Positions 1 through 5,699 are shown, counted from the stretch's first letter. The stretch is 5,699 bases of DNA from G039029935 sp039029935 (GCA_039029935.1 JBCCFC010000928.1:1-5699), one strand, 5' to 3'. Made by a program: numbers and translations. Notes: generated by a model not told the origin, from the sequence alone.

Positions 1-52
1 GAGCAATATTGCAATTTTGGGATTCTGCTCCCTGACTAAATGTGACTGATAA

Positions 53-152
53 TACACACAGCGCAAAATTTATCATATATAATTTCAGATAACACCAAAG
101 AAATACAAACTAATTTCTTCCATTTATATGGTGTTATCTGTGATTGTGTGTA
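53..152. repeat. Nested inverted repeat, possible long hairpin
   Basis: Three pairs of arms are nested around one centre. TACACACA at 53-60 pairs with TGTGTGTA at 145-152. CAGATAACACCA at 86-97 pairs perfectly over 12 bp with TGGTGTTATCTG at 129-140. AAGAAAT at 98-104 pairs with ATTTCTT at 113-119, leaving an 8-nt loop. The 12-bp and 7-bp stems abut on the left side and are separated by a 9-nt bulge on the right. Five T residues follow at 158-162, so it could be a weak terminator for a gene to the left. It could also be an untranslated structured RNA, a miniature mobile-element remnant or a cruciform site. Perfect arms of 12 and 7 bp in one nest are unlikely to be chance, though low complexity raises the background. 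Confidence 0.6.
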
Positions 153-254
153 GCATATTTTTGCCATGACAGAAAACACTATCGCATGCAATCAAGCATT
201 ATTTGTAATATTTTCTTAATCTGTAAACAGGATATACCATACATAGTGTTAAAG

Positions 255-314
255 TTAGTGCATTATGCTATGGTGTGGCATCAGTCAAACTTGGCAATGC
301 ACACATAATGCTAA
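255..314. repeat. Imperfect inverted repeat (stem-loop)
   Basis: TTAG-TG-CATTATG at 255-267 pairs with CATAATG-CTAA at 304-314: eleven base pairs with a 2-nt bulge on the left. Within the loop, GTGTG-G-CA at 273-280 can pair with TGCACAC at 298-304, sharing base 304 with the outer stem, so the two can only partly coexist. The sequence is AT-rich and the pairing modest. Function unknown; it may be chance. Confidence 0.35.
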
Positions 315-403
315 ATCTTGGTTACATACAGAGTAAGTATTTGGACTAAAAAGTAAATATCGCAATCATCGTTGTTCACTGCTAAATTCCTTTGCTGGTA
401 TGT

Positions 404-458
404 CTTTTTTAATAATCTTTGAACGGGGCTAGCGAACCTACTTTTTTGCTAATCTTTG
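404..458. repeat. Direct repeat pair, 18 nt at 37-bp spacing
   Basis: CTTTTTTAATAATCTTTG at 404-421 recurs as CTTTTTTGCTAATCTTTG at 441-458, identical at 16 of 18 positions, with 37 bp between starts. A more decayed relative (GCTAAATTCCTTTG, 381-394) lies just upstream. The intervening bases include the palindrome GCTAGC (428-433). Two copies are too few for a CRISPR array. A protein-binding pair or a local duplication is possible. Confidence 0.45.
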
Positions 459-598
459 TCCATTTATTTGTACTCAATGCTGTCTACTATCATAATATGG
501 AGTGTATCAAATTGAATCGCAGCCTGCAAGTTGGTTGTATTTTAAGTATCCTAAATTTATGATGCAAATAACACGCTCATAGGCTTTAAAGGCATTCT

Positions 599-638
599 CC
601 TATAGGTTTTCTTTAGGTTTTCTATAGGTTTCCTATAG
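599..638. promoter_or_regulatory. 11-bp tandem repeat array, putative regulator-binding site
   Basis: Four consecutive units keep an exact 11-bp period: CCTATAGGTTT (599-609), TCTTTAGGTTT (610-620), TCTATAGGTTT (621-631) and CCTATAG (632-638). A degenerate relative, TCATAGGCTTT, lies in the same phase at 577-587, with one non-matching unit between. An 11-bp period places each unit on the same face of the helix. It is the known spacing of PhoB/PhoP/OmpR-family direct-repeat sites (about 7-bp half-sites with 4-bp AT-rich gaps). The array ends 104 bp before the start codon at 743, so it probably serves that gene. That the binder is a response regulator is inference. I could not identify a convincing -35/-10 pair beside it. 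Confidence 0.5.
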
Positions 639-742
639 ACGAGTCATGCTCAACAGACTGGCCTCTGTGCTAGGATGACGTCTAGCCATGTAAGAAATTT
701 GATGGCGCAGCAATTCATTGAATGACAAAAGGATAAAACACA

Positions 743-3532
743 ATGGGGATTTTGCCATTTGACAACATAATAGAGAGAAATCACGGTCTGCGATGGGTCT
801 ATTTCTTCGCCTGCTTTTTGGGGAGCATTTTTTTGTGTCCACAACCAGCCGCTTTGGCACAAGGGTGTCTAAAAGACGCTGACTTTGATTGCAATATTCC
901 GTACACCGTAGTCGCCAGCGATACATTGCGGATTGAGTATACCTATACCAACACCACCAATACAAACTTTCAAAGCATTACCTTGGTGGACCAGATTCCA
1001 CGTGGAACAACCTTGGTTTCACCCAAAATTATCTTCTCTGAAGACAGTCCTTCTGGGCAGATTGCCTTGGCGCATGATGCGTTGTTGTCATTTACGTTTG
1101 ATGAGGATTCACGGCACTTAACACTTACGAAAGGTCGGTTAGCGCAACAGCAGTCCACCAGCTTTGTCTATACTGTTACTGTCCCCAAAGACCTTGCTGG
1201 TACAGTCATCAACATGGCAAATGCTGAAGTACATATTGAGCGTGTCAGTGCTGGTCGACCAGAGGCAGAATTACATGGTAAGCATGGCAGAGTTGGTGAA
1301 CCAGAGGGGGTAGATGTCTATCGATTTGACCGCCGTGTCTATGTAGTTGAAGCATTGCCCGATGAAGGTCTACCAGAACCGATTGAATCATCTTCGCTGC
1401 CAGACGTTGCGACAGACCAGCTATCCACGCCATTTCCTCTGGTGACAATTTTGCAGCCGGGTGTTGTTCACCCCACAGAGCCTGCCACAACATATCGCTT
1501 TATCATCGAAAATAGGGGGACGGCTCCTATTCCAGAAATTATCAATGTCGCCGTATCGCTTCCGTCCAATACACGCTATCTTAATGGGGGAGACTATGAT
1601 CAGGACGCAAATGTTGTCCATTTTTCTGATATATTTATGTTGGAGCCTGGGCAAAAACGAACGTTGCAATTGTCGGTGGGGATACCGTCAACAGCGACAG
1701 CGGGTATTACTATTCCAACACCGACTTTTCAGGCACTCTATCGTTCACAAAATAGATGGGTTAATATGGCACAACGCTCTTTTGGGCAAACTCGTGTTGA
1801 GCGGGAAGAGACCGTTGTCGCCACCTATCGAAATCTCTTGGGTGAATCCTTTAACCCGCATCATCATGGCTATTACTTTCCCAATTATGGCTGGACAATT
1901 GACCATGCGGACGATTTAACAGGCGAAGACCTGTTTGTGTTCTTTGGCTCACGGATTTGTGACGACGAGCGTGTTACAGATTTTGCCTCATGCAAGGTGA
2001 AGTTGCGAACCCAAGATTGGATTACACGCCAGTTTTTGGACATGGAGGCAGGTCATTGTGAGGGCATGGCAATGAGTTCGCAACGACTATTTGAAGGACT
2101 CTCTTTTGAAGGGAAAAAAATCCCAAATGACTTTCAAGAGGATGCAGGTATTGTCTTTGACTTGGTGCAAGACAAGCACATTGAAAACTATATTGCGTCC
2201 TATCATGTCCGTCAATATTTCCCATCCATCCAAAGGGTGGCAGAGGAAAGCAGAACGCTATCCATGACACAGATAATTTCAACTTTGGTAGAAGGGTTCA
2301 ATCAGACTCCCTCTGTGGGATACACACTTGGCATCTATAAGCCAGGGGCTGATGGCAAATTTTTGGAAGGACATAGCATTACGCCTTACGCGGTCGAACG
2401 CGTGAGAGACGCAGGAATTTATCGAATTGTTGTGCATGATAACAACTACCCCACACAGAAACATTACATCGTTGTTGATACCGCTCAAAATACATGGCGT
2501 TATGAGACCATCGACCCTGGCTATCATGGCGACTCGACGATACAGACGCTAGAGTTAACGCCTGTTGGTTTACGGGACGAGCGTAATGGCGATACCGATG
2601 CTGATAGGGATGGACAGATTGATTATTTTCGCTGCCCAACGCTTGTGTGTGGTTTTAACCTATCTTCCGTATCTGGGCGACAAACAGTGTCCCCTACTCT
2701 GGAGATTCGATTTAGCGGGCTAGCCAAGTTGGGTATCACGGAAAATATGCACGGATCTGTGACAGGGTATGATTTTGGCGATGATAGCTACAAGAATGAA
2801 ATTCCCAAAGCGAAAACCATCTTTCAGAAGACAGGAGCAAGCGATGACAACCCAGATGATGTTCCTCCGATTTACAACTTTCCTTATGAAAAGGATGCGA
2901 GCTATACCATTCGGGTTGGTGGTACAACCGCAGACCAGCCCACCTATGGCGATTTGTCGGTGGTCGGTTCCACAATATCTGTCGGGGTCAAAGACATTAC
3001 ACTCTACCCGGGGAAAAAATTTAAGGTGTGGATTTCGCCTGCAGAGCGGATGATCAAGTTCCAATCCCCCAAGGACGACGTCGCCCCCGCTCTTTCTATG
3101 ACCTACCGACCACATAACTCGGAGGTTCAGCCATTTGACGCTCAGATTGAAGGATTGCGGCTGACCCAGGATGAATGGGTTCGGATTCGTTTTGATGAGG
3201 CGGAACAGATTCTCTTCTTCTACACCTATAAAAAGAGCACACATGATATAGATAATTCGCAAGAAGATACAAAGAGCATGGTTTCAGCAGTGGAGCATGA
3301 TCTCTGGTTTCACATGGATTTCTACGGCTCAGATGGTCGCCAAGCTCATGAGACACTCTATCAACGTTTACCTGTAGGCATTGCCTTTGCATACATTGCC
3401 TATGAGGGGGAAGGCATCCCCGCCTGTATCCGCTATAGTTTTGATGAGATTGTGGGCAATGAGGATGATTCGGGCTGTGAGGTGATGTCAATGTATTTGC
3501 CGATTATACAAAAGCACGATCCCCGACAGTAA
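743..3532 (+). CDS. Secreted multidomain protein with DUF11-like domains and a papain/transglutaminase-like Cys-His-Asp core
   Basis: A 929-residue exported protein, probably a cysteine peptidase or related thiol enzyme acting outside the cell. The ATG at 743 follows AAAAGGA (727-733) at 9-nt spacing. Residues 1-39 form a long signal peptide: Arg17, a hydrophobic stretch 18-31, and a cleavage site after ALA (37-39). Residues about 50-165 and 232-345 read as DUF11/Ig-like beta domains (for example LVDQIPRGTTLVS at 81-93). The putative catalytic core spans about 370-600: GHCEGMA gives Cys439, GHSITPYAV gives His544, and VVHDNNYP gives Asp566. This is the Cys...His...Asp order and spacing of papain/transglutaminase-like folds. 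A calcium-loop motif, DADRDGQID (619-627), resembles dockerin or EF-hand loops. The remaining 300 residues look beta-rich and unassigned. The C-terminus, MYLPIIQK, resembles tails of Chloroflexota extracellular proteins. The gene stands alone on its strand. The export signal and gene call are firm; catalysis is inferred from motifs, and substrate is unknown. Confidence 0.93.
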   Translation: MGILPFDNIIERNHGLRWVYFFACFLGSIFLCPQPAALAQGCLKDADFDCNIPYTVVASDTLRIEYTYTNTTNTNFQSITLVDQIPRGTTLVSPKIIFSEDSPSGQIALAHDALLSFTFDEDSRHLTLTKGRLAQQQSTSFVYTVTVPKDLAGTVINMANAEVHIERVSAGRPEAELHGKHGRVGEPEGVDVYRFDRRVYVVEALPDEGLPEPIESSSLPDVATDQLSTPFPLVTILQPGVVHPTEPATTYRFIIENRGTAPIPEIINVAVSLPSNTRYLNGGDYDQDANVVHFSDIFMLEPGQKRTLQLSVGIPSTATAGITIPTPTFQALYRSQNRWVNMAQRSFGQTRVEREETVVATYRNLLGESFNPHHHGYYFPNYGWTIDHADDLTGEDLFVFFGSRICDDERVTDFASCKVKLRTQDWITRQFLDMEAGHCEGMAMSSQRLFEGLSFEGKKIPNDFQEDAGIVFDLVQDKHIENYIASYHVRQYFPSIQRVAEESRTLSMTQIISTLVEGFNQTPSVGYTLGIYKPGADGKFLEGHSITPYAVERVRDAGIYRIVVHDNNYPTQKHYIVVDTAQNTWRYETIDPGYHGDSTIQTLELTPVGLRDERNGDTDADRDGQIDYFRCPTLVCGFNLSSVSGRQTVSPTLEIRFSGLAKLGITENMHGSVTGYDFGDDSYKNEIPKAKTIFQKTGASDDNPDDVPPIYNFPYEKDASYTIRVGGTTADQPTYGDLSVVGSTISVGVKDITLYPGKKFKVWISPAERMIKFQSPKDDVAPALSMTYRPHNSEVQPFDAQIEGLRLTQDEWVRIRFDEAEQILFFYTYKKSTHDIDNSQEDTKSMVSAVEHDLWFHMDFYGSDGRQAHETLYQRLPVGIAFAYIAYEGEGIPACIRYSFDEIVGNEDDSGCEVMSMYLPIIQKHDPRQ

Positions 3533-3584
3533 CGGTTTGAAGGCGGTTGTTGACCACTACGTAAATATTACATCCCATAAGTTT

Positions 3585-3679
3585 TAGAAATAAAGTCCAG
3601 TAAGCACGCCCTCGTGCGGGTTAATCTTACGAGTTTGATCCACACGAGGGTATGCTCACTGAACTATTTCTAGTTTTTT
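3585..3679 (+). terminator. Long imperfect hairpin with T-run between convergent genes
   Basis: Bases 3595-3616 pair with 3643-3664 at 18 of 22 positions, including an uninterrupted CCCTCGTG/CACGAGGG stem, around a 26-nt loop. Past a 2-nt bulge the stem continues with TAGAAATA (3585-3592) against TATTTCTA (3665-3672). On the + strand it is followed at once by GTTTTTT (3673-3679), the layout of a Rho-independent terminator for the gene ending at 3532. Three of the four mismatches become G-U pairs in - strand RNA and only one in + strand RNA. The structure may therefore also fold in, and help end, the convergent transcript whose stop codon is at 3688-3690, although that side lacks a clean U-tract. 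A bidirectional terminator is the simplest reading. Confidence 0.7.
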
Positions 3680-3687
3680 GGATTTAC

Positions 3688-4563
3688 TTAGTGTAAGTGT
3701 TCATTGATAAAATTGCCAATAGATGTCCGAAAATAGGGTGAGAAGACTTCATCCGGGTATCGGTCGTCACCAAAACTATGGATACCATTGACATAATTTA
3801 ACTCTACAGGCGGGATTAGCCAGGGTCCACCGCTTGTACCCTCGGCCATATCACCTTCCTTCCCAACGATACGTCCATCTTCCATAGAACGCGTATACAT
3901 GCCTGGCTGTTTGTACATATACCGTGCGTTACCATAATTACTGGGATAGCCGACATCAGTCCATTCTCTCGGCACTGTTCTATTTACAGTGTACCCCAAA
4001 TAGCCAACAGAATCACCAATTGGTTCGTCATCAATACCACCGGACTGCATCCACAGGATACCGACATCATAGGCATCATTTTCACTTACGTTCCACTCTG
4101 GCATGACATGTGCTTGAGCCCATGCCCACACGCCATATGGTAGATCATCGCCCGTTTTGGCTGGAACAAAGAGAAAGTTATCTGACCATTGGCCATTGAG
4201 CTTCAGGTTATGTGCTGCAGTCAAGATCGTATTTTTGTAGATAGTGGCTGCGGAACCTGAGCGATCTTGACCGTTTACGGTGAAATAAAGCTTTCCAACG
4301 GTACGCCAAGGATAGGCTGTTGGGTCAGGGACCCTTGTGGCAGAAGCGACAAAACTGACGCCATCCTCTGACGTTATCTCCTTGGGGGCAGTGGGATCAT
4401 AACCAGGGCTCGTTCTGGGTGGGGCATCGGGTTCGACAACACTATCGGTTTTTAATGACTTACTGGGTTGAAAAGATATTGGCGTTGCATTTCTCATGCG
4501 TTCAGGCGTCCAATACTTTTTGATTTCTTCATTTGATTTACGGTTCACTATGCTGTTCGCCAT
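3688..4563 (-). CDS. V8-like (glutamyl endopeptidase-type, S1B-like) serine protease without signal peptide
   Basis: A 291-residue trypsin-fold serine endopeptidase. The catalytic triad is visible in order: His118 in LTAAHNL, Asp166 in AYDVGIL, and Ser244 in EGTSGGP. His262 in NGIHSFG sits where V8-type enzymes carry the His that helps bind an acidic P1 residue, so cleavage after Glu is plausible but inferred. There are no cysteines, as in staphylococcal V8 protease and unlike disulphide-rich trypsins. Residues 1 to about 70 form a polar, proline-containing prosegment with YWTPERM (17-23), a motif I recall in front of similar bacterial proteases. The ATG is preceded by AAAGGAG (4570-4576) at 6-nt spacing, and an in-frame TAA lies eight codons upstream, so this is the start. 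No hydrophobic export signal follows it, which is odd for this family. It has its own promoter and converges on the 929-residue gene. Confidence 0.93.
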   Translation of the reverse strand: MANSIVNRKSNEEIKKYWTPERMRNATPISFQPSKSLKTDSVVEPDAPPRTSPGYDPTAPKEITSEDGVSFVASATRVPDPTAYPWRTVGKLYFTVNGQDRSGSAATIYKNTILTAAHNLKLNGQWSDNFLFVPAKTGDDLPYGVWAWAQAHVMPEWNVSENDAYDVGILWMQSGGIDDEPIGDSVGYLGYTVNRTVPREWTDVGYPSNYGNARYMYKQPGMYTRSMEDGRIVGKEGDMAEGTSGGPWLIPPVELNYVNGIHSFGDDRYPDEVFSPYFRTSIGNFINEHLH

Positions 4564-4605
4564 CTGTATCTCCTTTAATTTCGTTTAGACCATTCTACAG
4601 AGATA

Positions 4606-4633
4606 AGTATACAGTATACATATACACTTCCAA
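4606..4633 (-). promoter_or_regulatory. Sigma70-type promoter for the serine protease gene
   Basis: Read on the - strand, TTGGAA (4628-4633) is followed after 16 bp by TATACT (4606-4611), a good match to -35 and -10 hexamers. Transcription would start near 4599, about 35 nt before the ATG, with the ribosome binding site at 4570-4576 between. The -10 lies in a small direct repeat, GTATACAGTATACATATAC (4607-4625), so a second TATACT (4613-4618) overlaps it. The repeat could also be an operator. The assignment is by inspection only. Confidence 0.5.
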
Positions 4634-4709
4634 TGCGAGCTACTGGTCGTGCCAGCGTGAATATACCCTCTTCCTAGACGGCATTCATGTATGGCTTACG
4701 CCACGGAGC
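4634..4709. other. Short intergenic stretch between palindrome and protease promoter
   Basis: No gene or clear signal is seen here. TTACGCCA (4696-4703) is repeated inverted as TGGCGTAA (4823-4830), at the end of the neighbouring gene, so the palindrome is loosely flanked by an 8-bp inverted pair. This may be chance. Confidence 0.3.
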
Positions 4710-4748
4710 CTGAAAGTAACACAGGCAGGATGCCTGTGTTACTTTCAG
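4710..4748. repeat. Perfect 18-bp palindromic repeat with 3-nt loop, REP-like
   Basis: CTGAAAGTAACACAGGCA (4710-4727) is followed by GGA and then its exact reverse complement, TGCCTGTGTTACTTTCAG (4731-4748). No T-run follows on either strand, so it is not a typical intrinsic terminator. It lies 71 bp downstream of the stop codon of the - strand gene ending at 4820 and upstream of the next - strand gene's promoter. That is the usual place for REP-like intergenic palindromes, which can stabilise 3' ends of mRNA or block readthrough. The inner ACAGGCAGGATGCCTGT resembles small palindromes I associate with dispersed families in cyanobacteria and related environmental genomes. Only one copy occurs in this window, so its repetitive nature is inference. 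Confidence 0.75.
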
Positions 4749-4819
4749 AGCAATCAGTATATGTATTTATTGTTGCGGAATGACCTTACATAAGACAATT
4801 GCCTGATAAATCCACAACC

Positions 4820-5699
4820 CTATGGCGTAACCCATCCCTGATTTTCATAAAGTCGTGTCGCCGAATTCTGACCTGTGAGGTCGATTTCAATCGATAACGA
4901 ACGCGCACTGCTAAACATGGCACCAGTCTGGATATTTTGTTCAAACCACACCAACACCTTTTCAACAGGTGTCAGGTTGATATGCCCTTTGACTGCTGCA
5001 CTTGGCGCAACATAAATTGGTGTACTAATCTGTTCGCCATGGATACCTGTGGATAGCTGATTGACACCAGGATGAATGGAACCAAATTCATTGTTCATGT
5101 TAACGCTTGTGGCGGGTCCTCCTGTGCTTGGGGCACTAAGAATACCAAACTCATTGAGTGTACTTTCTTCACCCAGACCAATATCCACAAGATTGGTTGC
5201 AACCCGTACTTCCACATTACTCTGGAATATATTACTGCCAAAAAGCTGATATTGGGGTGTCCACGAGAACTTATTGAACGCAAGATAGTCGAGGTAAGAC
5301 TGCCACACGACATTATACTCACCCTCTGCAACCTTCTTGGCAAAACAAAGCTTATAATTGGAAGCCTTAAGTTGTTGTAAATCTGGCAGAGCAATCTCAA
5401 TATCGACGGTTTTCGTGGATGCCAACATAACCTGTCGCGCTGCTTGGCTCTGTTCGACCTCTGTTAGTTGGGCTGCTGATGCCAAGTTAGCCGCCTTTTC
5501 AAACGTTGCTTTATTGTCCAAGTGTCCTTGCCCGCCGCCTCTTTGACAATGATAGCTATCGCCAGTTGGTGCTGTACCTTGCTTGATTTCAACCAACGCG
5601 TCTTCCGCGTCGGGGTTCAGCGCCTGAAAGCGCTCGGCAAGCACGTCGCCAAACGTGCCGCGCGCGGATCCCGTGAAACGGATAAAACGCCAGGGCCCC
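4820..5699 (-). CDS. Unassigned protein, partial at the 5' end (C-terminal part visible)
   Basis: I do not recognise this family. The frame is open from the TAG at 4820-4822 through the right edge, so the true start may lie outside. Numbering from a GTG at 5644 gives 274 residues, with 18 more codons visible before it. The part from about residue 73 to 274 looks like one compact, mostly beta globular domain rich in aromatic residues and Gly/Ser/Asn. It includes NYKLCFAKKV (96-105), VVWQSYLDYL (112-121), FSWTPQYQLFGSN (126-138), GSIHPGVNQLSTG (188-200) and LVWFEQNI (231-238). No membrane segment or catalytic signature is evident. Residues 46-72 look helical and Ala/Gln-rich. An alternative start is the ATG at 5426-5428 (Met73), just before the conserved-looking domain, but its ribosome binding site is poor. 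Over the last 120 bp GC rises to about 64% while the frame stays open. It points the same way as the protease gene, but an intergenic palindrome and a promoter separate them. Confidence 0.8.
   Translation of the reverse strand, partial: GPWRFIRFTGSARGTFGDVLAERFQALNPDAEDALVEIKQGTAPTGDSYHCQRGGGQGHLDNKATFEKAANLASAAQLTEVEQSQAARQVMLASTKTVDIEIALPDLQQLKASNYKLCFAKKVAEGEYNVVWQSYLDYLAFNKFSWTPQYQLFGSNIFQSNVEVRVATNLVDIGLGEESTLNEFGILSAPSTGGPATSVNMNNEFGSIHPGVNQLSTGIHGEQISTPIYVAPSAAVKGHINLTPVEKVLVWFEQNIQTGAMFSSARSLSIEIDLTGQNSATRLYENQGWVTP

Larger units (their letters stand above)
1..742. other. AT-rich non-coding region upstream of the secreted protein gene
   Basis: I see no supportable gene in these 742 bases. 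Stops are frequent in all frames, and the only longer open stretches (on the - strand from about 633) run antisense into the downstream gene. The base composition is clearly AT-rich: 61-120 has 15 G/C of 60 and 121-180 has 20 of 60, against roughly 45-50% in the genes. The first 50 bases could be the tail of a gene lying to the left, but every frame stops within 50 bases and nothing identifies it. The region is not featureless: it holds two stem-loop structures, a direct-repeat pair and an 11-bp tandem array, listed separately. No tRNA-like or rRNA-like segment was recognised. Confidence 0.7.

Noticed and set aside
404..458. Possible CRISPR-like repeat pair
   Set aside because: There are only two near-identical 18-nt units, with one 19-nt gap and no further spacing regularity or cas gene.
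558..676. Possible promoters for the secreted-protein gene (TTGGTT at 531 with TATGAT at 558; TAGGAT at 671)
   Set aside because: The first pair is separated by 21 bp, too far, and the second has no acceptable -35 hexamer. Neither is better than expected in AT-rich DNA.
743..877. Lipoprotein reading of the signal peptide (Cys42 after ALAQG)
   Set aside because: The residues before Cys42 (A-Q-G) do not fit a lipobox, while ALA at 37-39 is a standard signal peptidase I site.
633..965. Antisense open frame overlapping the start of the secreted-protein gene
   Set aside because: The translation is low-complexity, rich in Arg, Tyr and Cys. It covers the signal-peptide coding region in antisense and has no supporting signals.
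1461..1919. A 152-codon open frame on the + strand inside the large secreted-protein gene
   Set aside because: It overlaps a well-supported gene in another frame, its product has no domain-like pattern, and no good ribosome binding site precedes it.
2720..3262. A 180-codon antisense open frame
   Set aside because: It lies wholly antisense to the 929-residue gene, with a composition rich in Cys, His, Arg and Ile as expected of a shadow frame.
4533..4793. Open frame of 86 codons on the + strand across the protease promoter and palindrome
   Set aside because: It runs through the - strand promoter, ribosome binding site and perfect hairpin, and the product looks random.

Overview
The window reads as bacterial DNA of moderate to low GC. 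It carries three well-supported protein genes and two unusually structured non-coding stretches. The organism cannot be fixed from the sequence. A large secreted protein with DUF11-like beta domains and a C-terminal tail reading MYLPIIQK resembles extracellular proteins I associate with Chloroflexota (Anaerolineae, Herpetosiphon and relatives). I offer that lineage as a modest inference. No rRNA, tRNA, CRISPR array, transposase or phage gene is visible.

Layout: positions 1-742 are AT-rich, without a supportable gene, but contain a nested inverted repeat (53-152), a weaker stem-loop (255-314), an 18-nt direct-repeat pair 37 bp apart (404-458) and an 11-bp tandem repeat (599-638). The tandem repeat lies about 105 bp upstream of the first gene and has the spacing of a PhoB/OmpR-type binding array. 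The + strand gene at 743-3532 encodes an exported 929-residue protein: signal peptide, two DUF11-like beta domains, a papain/transglutaminase-like Cys-His-Asp core, a calcium-loop motif and a long beta-rich C-terminal part. A long imperfect hairpin with a T-run (3585-3679) separates it from the convergent - strand gene at 3688-4563. That gene encodes a V8/glutamyl-endopeptidase-like serine protease with an intact His-Asp-Ser triad but no signal peptide. Its promoter and ribosome binding site can be read at 4606-4633 and 4570-4576. Between it and the next - strand gene is a perfect 18-bp palindrome with a 3-nt loop (4710-4748), probably a dispersed REP-like element. The last gene (4820 to the right edge, - strand, 5' end outside the window) encodes a protein I cannot assign. 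GC rises abruptly to about 64% over its last visible 120 bp.

Together: two peptidase-type proteins of unrelated folds lie tail to tail beside an unknown globular protein. The first is clearly exported, so extracellular protein processing or degradation is a reasonable theme. Nothing shows that the three act together: the first gene is on the opposite strand, and gene 2 has its own promoter. I see no confident new multi-gene system. The best leads are the 11-bp operator-like array, the palindromic element, the leaderless protease, the multidomain putative cysteine peptidase, and the unassigned protein with its compositional break.
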